Below, piece by piece: positions 60,088 through 64,000 of a DNA stretch of 64,000 nucleotides. The position numbers and the translations under genes were made by a program. Positions within the stretch are counted from its first letter, which is position 1. Each line of letters starts with the position of its first letter. Source of the stretch: a virus; IMG/VR virus record IMGVR_UViG_3300028394_000045, positions 87,645-151,644 of that record, one strand, 5' to 3'. Under the pieces are notes generated by a model that did no database searches, was not told where the DNA came from, and saw nothing but the letters and a program-made list of their open reading frames with translations.

Positions 60088-60644
60088 CCAGCAGGTAACA
60101 AATCTTTGTTAAATCCAATTGTAAACTGCACTCGCGGAGTCTCAATGCCTTCTACGCTGTGCAGTATGGTGGCATCATGCAAGTACCAAACATCTGTGGG
60201 ACCTGGTGGTAGATCAAACACAGGATCACAATCATCATAATTCAAGTGCTGTATCCCAAGGTCTCTTACTTCGGGTTGTCCTTGCTCTTGCCAATATACC
60301 ACGCGGCAGTTTGGTCCCCCGGTGGTGATGTTATATGTTAGCGCATACTCTCTGGTGGTGTCTGTGTGGATGCCACTGGTATCGCTGTTGCAATATCTAT
60401 AGTTAACTCCGCAGTCTGTGAATCGTTCAGAGATATTGTCTCGAACCCATTGATTGAATTCTTCGCTCATGGGCACACGTACACCTTTGCTGGCCAGGAA
60501 AGGTTGGCCATCTCTCACACTATGTCTGATACGTACTTCATGCAACGGAGTCTCTGTGGGAAAATCTGCGTAGTCCCTGTGTGCCTCGTCAAAGAACTTT
60601 TGCGGAGGGCGAGGTAGGTCAGGGAATAGCTTGTAATATTTCAT
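60078..60644 (-). CDS. HxD...H oxygenase-like protein B, 188 residues
   Basis: The start at 60644 (MKYYKLFPDLPRPPQKFFDE) is preferred to 60767, which extends through the neighbour. GIHTDTTREYALTYNI gives H93 and D95, and ILHSVEGI gives H162, with R171 later, at the same spacing as protein A. VWYLHDATILHS parallels TWYLIDAKTTHS. The duplication suggests two related hydroxylations or a heteromer. It overlaps the Bug-like gene by 4 bases. Confidence 0.6.
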   Translation of the reverse strand: MKYYKLFPDLPRPPQKFFDEAHRDYADFPTETPLHEVRIRHSVRDGQPFLASKGVRVPMSEEFNQWVRDNISERFTDCGVNYRYCNSDTSGIHTDTTREYALTYNITTGGPNCRVVYWQEQGQPEVRDLGIQHLNYDDCDPVFDLPPGPTDVWYLHDATILHSVEGIETPRVQFTIGFNKDLLPAGWI

Positions 60645-61585
60645 GGTGATTTCTTTATTTGTGATGCAATCGGCATGAAAGTCTTGCGTAAAAATTCTGC
60701 ATATTTTTTCACTCCTGCTGGATCTAGTTTGTTGTTGTCCACTGTGATAAATTGACTTTCTGCCCATTGACGATATTCGTCGCTGCGTATGGCACGATTG
60801 AATTCACGTTGATACCAATCTACTATGTCTGGAGCAGTGTTTGGAGGCAATGTGAAATACCATCCTGACTGTATCTTGATAATATTTATCACAGGCACTG
60901 CGGGCATAGAGGGCAGAGATCGATCACCAGTGATGGCTATGATTTTTACCTTGCCGGCTTCGGCTAATTTTGCTGAACCGGCTATGGGCAGTAGCCCAAA
61001 TTCTGTTTGGCCACTGGCCACTGCTAGCGCAATCTCGGGGGTGTTTTTGTACGGTATGTTTTCGATCATGTTCCGCCCGCCGTTTAGATACATGAAATAT
61101 TCAAAGATAAAACTAGTTGCACCACTACCTGTAGCTATGTTTACAAATCTCGTGGGCTTTTTTAATAGTTGTAGAAACTCTGCTGGGGTATTCACAGGGC
61201 TATTGGGGGTGGCTATCAGGGCCATTGGGCTTTCACCCAACACAGCTACTGGAGTAAACGTGTCCCAGTTATATCGTTTTATGTCGTCTTGGAATACATC
61301 GTTGCCTACAAACACACTGAATATGCTGGGTACTGCTACACTGTGACCATCAGGATCAGCAGACACAAATGAATTCATTGCGATAACACCGTCCTGCCCT
61401 GGCTGCCCGCGTATCACAAACACGGTGCCCGGATTGTTTCGACTCACTATGTCTGATGCTTTTCTAAAGGTCAGTTCATTGTTGGAACCAGCAGCATAGC
61501 CGGTGATCACGTTTATTGTTTTGGTTGGTTGCCAAGCCCATGCGGAGGTGCAAAGCAAAAGGAGTAGGGTAAAGAGTTTTTTCAT
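60641..61585 (-). CDS. Periplasmic solute-binding protein, Bug/TctC family, 314 residues
   Basis: A signal peptide (residues 1-17, MKKLFTLLLLLCTSAWA) precedes WQPTKTINVITGYAAGSNNE, the start typical of TctC/Bug proteins, which bind carboxylates (citrate, glutamate, terephthalate and others) for tripartite tricarboxylate transporters. IATGSGATSFIFEYFMYLNG and IENIPYKNTPEIALAVASGQ match the ligand-binding part. Length is right for the family. The permease genes are not in the window. Such a protein in a phage is unusual and could support host uptake. No ribosome site precedes the ATG; CATAAATA lies 5 bases upstream, similar to a late octamer. Confidence 0.85.
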   Translation of the reverse strand: MKKLFTLLLLLCTSAWAWQPTKTINVITGYAAGSNNELTFRKASDIVSRNNPGTVFVIRGQPGQDGVIAMNSFVSADPDGHSVAVPSIFSVFVGNDVFQDDIKRYNWDTFTPVAVLGESPMALIATPNSPVNTPAEFLQLLKKPTRFVNIATGSGATSFIFEYFMYLNGGRNMIENIPYKNTPEIALAVASGQTEFGLLPIAGSAKLAEAGKVKIIAITGDRSLPSMPAVPVINIIKIQSGWYFTLPPNTAPDIVDWYQREFNRAIRSDEYRQWAESQFITVDNNKLDPAGVKKYAEFLRKTFMPIASQIKKSP

Positions 61586-61605
61586 AAAAATATTTATGAA
61601 CTTAA

Positions 61606-61679
61606 TGGTGCTCCTAACAAGAATCGAACTTGTATCTCATCCTTACCAAGGATGTGTTCTGCCATTTAACTATAGGAGC
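61606..61679 (-). tRNA. tRNA-Thr (GGT)
   Basis: Acceptor GCTCCTA/TAGGAGC, anticodon stem CATCC/GGATG with loop TTGGTAA (anticodon GGT, reading ACC/ACU), T arm ACAAG/CTTGT with TTCGATT, A73 and encoded CCA. Confidence 0.93.
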
Positions 61680-61684
61680 AAATA

Positions 61685-61738
61685 GAAAAACCCTGCCGTG
61701 TCCGGTAACATTAAAAGAGGTCACCGGCCAGAGGGCAG
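61685..61738 (-). terminator. Long hairpin terminator between tRNA-Gly and tRNA-Thr
   Basis: On the minus strand CTGCC...GGCAG encloses CCGGTGAC/GTTACCGG (one G-U pair), and GTTTTTC follows, a plausible intrinsic terminator. It would stop the transcript from the 62835 promoter after tRNA-Gly. Confidence 0.55.
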
Positions 61739-61892
61739 AGCCGTGTTGTTGGTGGGATTCGTTTTGAGGCCCGTCCCGGCGAGTAGATCACTACTTCCTG
61801 TTACATTGCATTTATGTACTGTTACCTGCCCTAAGGGTTAGCTAGCTACCTTAGCGACTCATACTGGATAATGTAACTTATCCGCTGTTCTT
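61739..61892 (-). other. 154-bp spacer with three hairpins, candidate structured RNA
   Basis: No gene is visible. Short perfect inverted repeats occur in sequence: AGTAG/CTACT with a 4-base loop, CTAAGG/CCTTAG, and GGATAA/TTATCC. CTGTTAC is directly repeated. This density of small stems is higher than in coding DNA and suggests a transcribed structure, possibly processed with the tRNA-Gly. No known RNA family is recognised. Confidence 0.3.
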
Positions 61893-61967
61893 GGAGCGGG
61901 CAGCGGGAATCGAACCCGCAACTTGTCCTTGGCAAGGATATGTGTTACCACTAGCACCATGCCCGCG
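61893..61967 (-). tRNA. tRNA-Gly (GCC)
   Basis: Acceptor GCGGGCA/TGCCCGC, anticodon stem TATCC/GGACA (one A-C mismatch) with loop TTGCCAA (anticodon GCC, reading GGC/GGU), T arm GCGGG/CCCGC with TTCGATT, T73 and encoded CCA. Confidence 0.9.
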
Positions 61968-61983
61968 TTGAGATATTTAGTGA

Positions 61984-62553
61984 CTACACAAGACCTTCAG
62001 CAGTCAATGTGCTGACCACTTGTTCACTCAGAGTGAATTCTGTACGAACATTGATGTCCAACAATTCGTCTTGCAATCGTTGCTTTTCTTTCTTGGCTCG
62101 GATCACGTGAGCACGGAACTCAGCAATATCCTCGACTGAGAATATAGATGTGTCCACTGTGCTTTCCGAGTAGTACACAGAACGAGCGTCTTCTTTGCGA
62201 TTGCGGATCTTGTTCATCTTGCCAGCTACTACTTCGGCATTTTCACGCACAGCCTTGCTGGCCAATTCGGTGTAGGTCTGGATCTGCTTGTCACAGATGG
62301 CAATGTCGGCCAGTTTGATGTTCACACCCACAGAGTGATTTGCTTGGCTCACAGCCTTGCGTATTTCGTACAGGCTTTCTGTCAGTGCGGTGTGGCGTTG
62401 ATTATCTGCCAGGAACTTGACCTTCAGGTCAGAGATCTTGAGCTCTGCATCTTGGAATTCATTGATACTGGCATCTGTGGTAAACTTGATACCTTTCAAT
62501 GCGTCTTGGATGGCCAACTGCAATATGTTGGATTTTCGTAGATTGATTTTCAT
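61984..62553 (-). CDS. Helical conserved phage protein, 189 residues
   Basis: The start MKINLRKSNILQLAIQDALK is followed by almost continuous amphipathic helix (HTALTESLYEIRKAVSQANH, RENAEVVAGKMNKIRNRKED, FRAHVIRAKKEKQRLQDELL), compatible with a coiled coil. No enzyme motif is visible. It is preceded by a leader of about 270 bases from the promoter at 62835 and followed, 16 bases on, by tRNA-Gly. Function unknown; a structural or scaffold-like oligomer is possible. Confidence 0.6.
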   Translation of the reverse strand: MKINLRKSNILQLAIQDALKGIKFTTDASINEFQDAELKISDLKVKFLADNQRHTALTESLYEIRKAVSQANHSVGVNIKLADIAICDKQIQTYTELASKAVRENAEVVAGKMNKIRNRKEDARSVYYSESTVDTSIFSVEDIAEFRAHVIRAKKEKQRLQDELLDINVRTEFTLSEQVVSTLTAEGLV

Positions 62554-62834
62554 AATTTCTTTCGTTAAACAATAAAGGTGGCAAGACCCGAGTCAAGTCA
62601 CAGACTATTCAATGTACAACATTCAACTTGCAATATGCAAAGCACAGAGGCCTACACATGTCCGGATATCAAAGTGCAAATGTCTATATAATTCCGGGTC
62701 ACGCAAGCACGGTCCGGTTTTACCCGGGGCCAATTTGGAAGTTCAGCGTACGAGGCTGAGCTGGCATGAAGCCAACTTTTTGTCTGTTCTAATCTACTCT
62801 GATCTTGCCGGCCGGTTTGCACCGACAAAAACAA
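62554..62834 (-). other. Untranslated leader of about 280 bases with inverted repeats
   Basis: No gene longer than a few dozen codons is credible here. On the minus strand it runs from the promoter at 62835 to the ATG at 62553. CCGGGT and ACCCGG form one inverted repeat around 62680-62730, and GC-rich patches alternate with A/T. It could be a regulatory leader, but no known riboswitch motif is recognised. Confidence 0.3.
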
Positions 62835-62863
62835 ATTTTACACGAAACACTGACTCAAGTCAA
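62835..62863 (-). promoter_or_regulatory. Sigma-70 promoter for the helical protein and tRNA-Gly
   Basis: TTGACT (62858-62863), 17 bp, TAAAAT (62835-62840). Five of six bases match in both boxes. The -35 and spacer lie within the palindrome at 62843-62871. Confidence 0.65.
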
Positions 62864-62871
62864 GTGTTTCG
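62843..62871. promoter_or_regulatory. 29-bp near-perfect palindrome overlapping the promoter (operator candidate)
   Basis: CGAAACACTGACT and its complement AGTCAAGTGTTTCG form an inverted repeat of 13 bp with one bulged base. It covers the -35 and most of the spacer of the promoter at 62835. A repressor site is the simple reading; it could also be a hairpin at the end of the gene stopping at 62876, but no T-run follows on the minus strand. Confidence 0.5.
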
Positions 62872-62875
62872 GTAA

Positions 62876-63346
62876 TCATGCGGCCCTTAGGCCTTTAAGG
62901 CGGTCCGCAGCATATGAAGCAGCAAACGCCTGTGGTTTCACAAACGGTATCACGTTGCAAGTGCCTTTGATGTAACCAATGGCCTGAGAAATCACACAGC
63001 TGGAACCGTGCATTTCGTCGGGGTTGATGTCAAGATGCACTTCAACATCACGCCCTTCTAGCACATCGGCCAGCTTGAGGTAAAGTTCAGACACCTTGTA
63101 CACTTCAGTCATAAGACGCATGGATGGTTTGCCAGGCTTGTGGTCAAACACACGTTCGCGATGTACTTCGCCGAATAGCTTGCATCCGTTGTTGCCATTG
63201 ATGTGAACCACGATGGCCAGCACATAGTCTGCCCACCATTCTCCATCCAGCTTGATTCTTTCGGAATCGCAACCGATGTAGATACGTGTTTCAGGAGTTT
63301 GTGCCCGGATAAATTCTGCCACTTGGGTCAAATCTAGTTTTTTCAT
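62876..63346 (-). CDS. RNase H-like YkuK family protein, 156 residues
   Basis: TRIYIGCDSERIKLDGEWWA contains the GxDS of the YkuK/DUF458 family, with VLEGRDVEVHLDINPDEMHG in the middle and VIPFVKPQAFAASYAADRLK at the end, matching the conserved KP.(S/A).AAS..AD segment. The fold is RNase H-like and may be catalytic through the acidic residues (D27, D105). Its substrate is unknown. It follows a DUF7448-like gene with a 15-base gap. Similar proteins occur in phages and Bacillus. Confidence 0.65.
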   Translation of the reverse strand: MKKLDLTQVAEFIRAQTPETRIYIGCDSERIKLDGEWWADYVLAIVVHINGNNGCKLFGEVHRERVFDHKPGKPSMRLMTEVYKVSELYLKLADVLEGRDVEVHLDINPDEMHGSSCVISQAIGYIKGTCNVIPFVKPQAFAASYAADRLKGLRAA

Positions 63347-63361
63347 AAGTCTCTTTCTAAT

Positions 63362-63790
63362 TTAGAAATCCTCGGTGATCTGTACCAAGTCGTCCGGCAC
63401 ACCATCGTTGGTGCCCGAATAACTCACACTGCCACCATAATAACCATTGTGGCTGTTGCGCACTTCAAGGTCTATGTATCCACGGTCAGTACGTATGGTC
63501 CAGAACGCATCTTGGACCACTTCGTATCCATCTTCGTCGCTGCGATCGTCGCCCCAGCCCTTGGATTCCACTGCTAGCACTTCTGCACCGCGTAACAAGT
63601 CAAAGCTATTGCCTTCGCCTAGTATATTTACGCCGCTCACATGGTTGAACCATACAGAATTGCAGCAGTCATTCTCAGTGTCGAAACGATAACGTCGCCC
63701 AGAGATGTCACGAAACACCAGGGTCCACTTGTCGTTGCCTATAAACAAGCCGTTGATGCGCTTGCCTACCAATACGTTAAATTCACTCAT
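63362..63790 (-). CDS. Conserved phage protein, 142 residues (DUF7448-like)
   Basis: The protein is beta-rich with LVFRDISGRRYRFDTENDCC, NSVWFNHVSGVNILGEGN and AFWTIRTDRGYIDLEVRNSH followed by GYYGGSV. The C-C and Trp/Gly-rich pattern resembles the DUF7448 group of phage proteins, which has no known function. It lies between tRNA-Ala and the YkuK-like gene, likely on one transcript. The family name is from memory and not verified. Confidence 0.55.
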   Translation of the reverse strand: MSEFNVLVGKRINGLFIGNDKWTLVFRDISGRRYRFDTENDCCNSVWFNHVSGVNILGEGNSFDLLRGAEVLAVESKGWGDDRSDEDGYEVVQDAFWTIRTDRGYIDLEVRNSHNGYYGGSVSYSGTNDGVPDDLVQITEDF

Positions 63791-63814
63791 GACTTGTCCT
63801 TTCTTTAGTTTATT

Positions 63815-63890
<76 letters not shown>

Positions 63891-63894
63891 AAAT

Positions 63895-63969
63895 TGGTGG
63901 ATGAGACAGGGTTCGAACCTGTGACCTTCAGCGTGTCGAGCTGATGCACTACCGCTGTGCTACACATCC
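63895..63969 (-). tRNA. tRNA-Val (GAC), unusual C33
   Basis: Acceptor GGATGTG/CTCATCC (one mismatch), D arm GCAC/GTGC, anticodon stem TCAGC/GCTGA with loop TCGACAC. This gives anticodon GAC but C instead of the near-universal U at position 33. T arm ACAGG/CCTGT with TTCGAAC, A73 and encoded CCA. Identity by position; the C33 makes it the least certain tRNA here. Confidence 0.8.
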
Positions 63970-63973
63970 TTGT

Positions 63974-64000
63974 TGGTACCAGCGTAGGGACTCGAACCCT
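63974..64000 (-). tRNA. 3' part of another tRNA (truncated by the window edge)
   Basis: The last 27 bases read, on the minus strand, as a T arm (GGTTCGAGTCC with CCCTA) followed by an acceptor strand ending in encoded CCA. The anticodon is outside the window, so identity is open. Confidence 0.75.

Noticed and set aside
61503-61685. Plus-strand frame of 60 codons
   Set aside because: It crosses the tRNA-Thr gene and the signal-peptide coding part of the Bug gene on the opposite strand.
62612-62875. Plus-strand frame of 87 codons in the leader region
   Set aside because: Composition is irregular, it spans the palindrome and promoter, and no family or ribosome site is visible.

Overview
The window looks like a piece of a large lytic tailed phage of the T4-like myovirus kind, from a Gram-negative host. 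The evidence is a baseplate wedge gp6-like protein at the left edge, fibre genes behind it, a T4-type late promoter octamer (TATAAATA at 19159), ThyX, small T4/cyanophage-style conserved proteins and a tRNA array. Consensus sigma-70 promoters and a periplasmic Bug/TctC-type solute-binding protein suggest a proteobacterial host. Bug proteins are most abundant in Betaproteobacteria, so that group is a reasonable but unproven guess. I see no integrase, transposase, CRISPR array or bacterial core gene.

Layout. (1) 1-22.2 kb, plus strand: virion genes. These are the 3' part of a gp6-like baseplate protein, one uninterrupted 5,046-residue structural protein, a 49-aa mini-protein, a 201-aa virion protein, a 668-aa fibre with a peptidase-G2-like C-terminus and a 321-aa fibre-associated protein, closed by a clear terminator. 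(2) 22.2-38.4 kb, plus strand: a tightly packed operon, mostly with ATGA or short overlaps. It holds five radical SAM proteins interleaved with glycosyltransferase-like proteins, an HxD...H oxygenase-like protein and a NodU/CmcH carbamoyltransferase. (3) 38.4-47.8 kb, mainly minus strand: a glycine-amidinotransferase homologue, two more glycosyltransferase-like proteins, two sugar-nucleotide epimerase-like SDRs, a DegT aminotransferase and a PIG-L deacetylase. A divergent 737-aa repeat protein carries a glycosyltransferase-like C-terminus. (4) 47.5-58.3 kb, minus strand: phage physiology genes. These are ThyX, a VWA metalloprotein with its MoxR ATPase, small conserved proteins, a sixth radical SAM protein, a metallophosphatase, a P-loop kinase and an RNA polymerase omega-like protein. 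(5) 58.3-64 kb, minus strand: six complete tRNAs and one partial, a PP-loop ATPase, two related HxD...H proteins, a Bug/TctC binding protein and a YkuK/RNase-H-like protein.

How it fits together. Regions 2 and 3 read as one pathway that builds and decorates an unusual glycan or other small-molecule modification. Epimerases and the aminotransferase would make amino sugars, the deacetylase would free amines, and the amidinotransferase could guanidinylate them. The carbamoyltransferase would add carbamoyl groups, glycosyltransferase-like proteins would transfer, and the radical SAM proteins would carry out chemistry that cannot be named from sequence. The target (virion protein, DNA or host envelope) cannot be decided here.

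Regulation visible in the sequence: a family of near-identical minus-strand promoters (TTGACN, 17-18 bp, TATAAT or close variants), several with conserved ACACA(C/T) after the -10; three transcription units whose ATG sits exactly where transcription should start (leaderless candidates); one T4-like late promoter; and five hairpin terminators.
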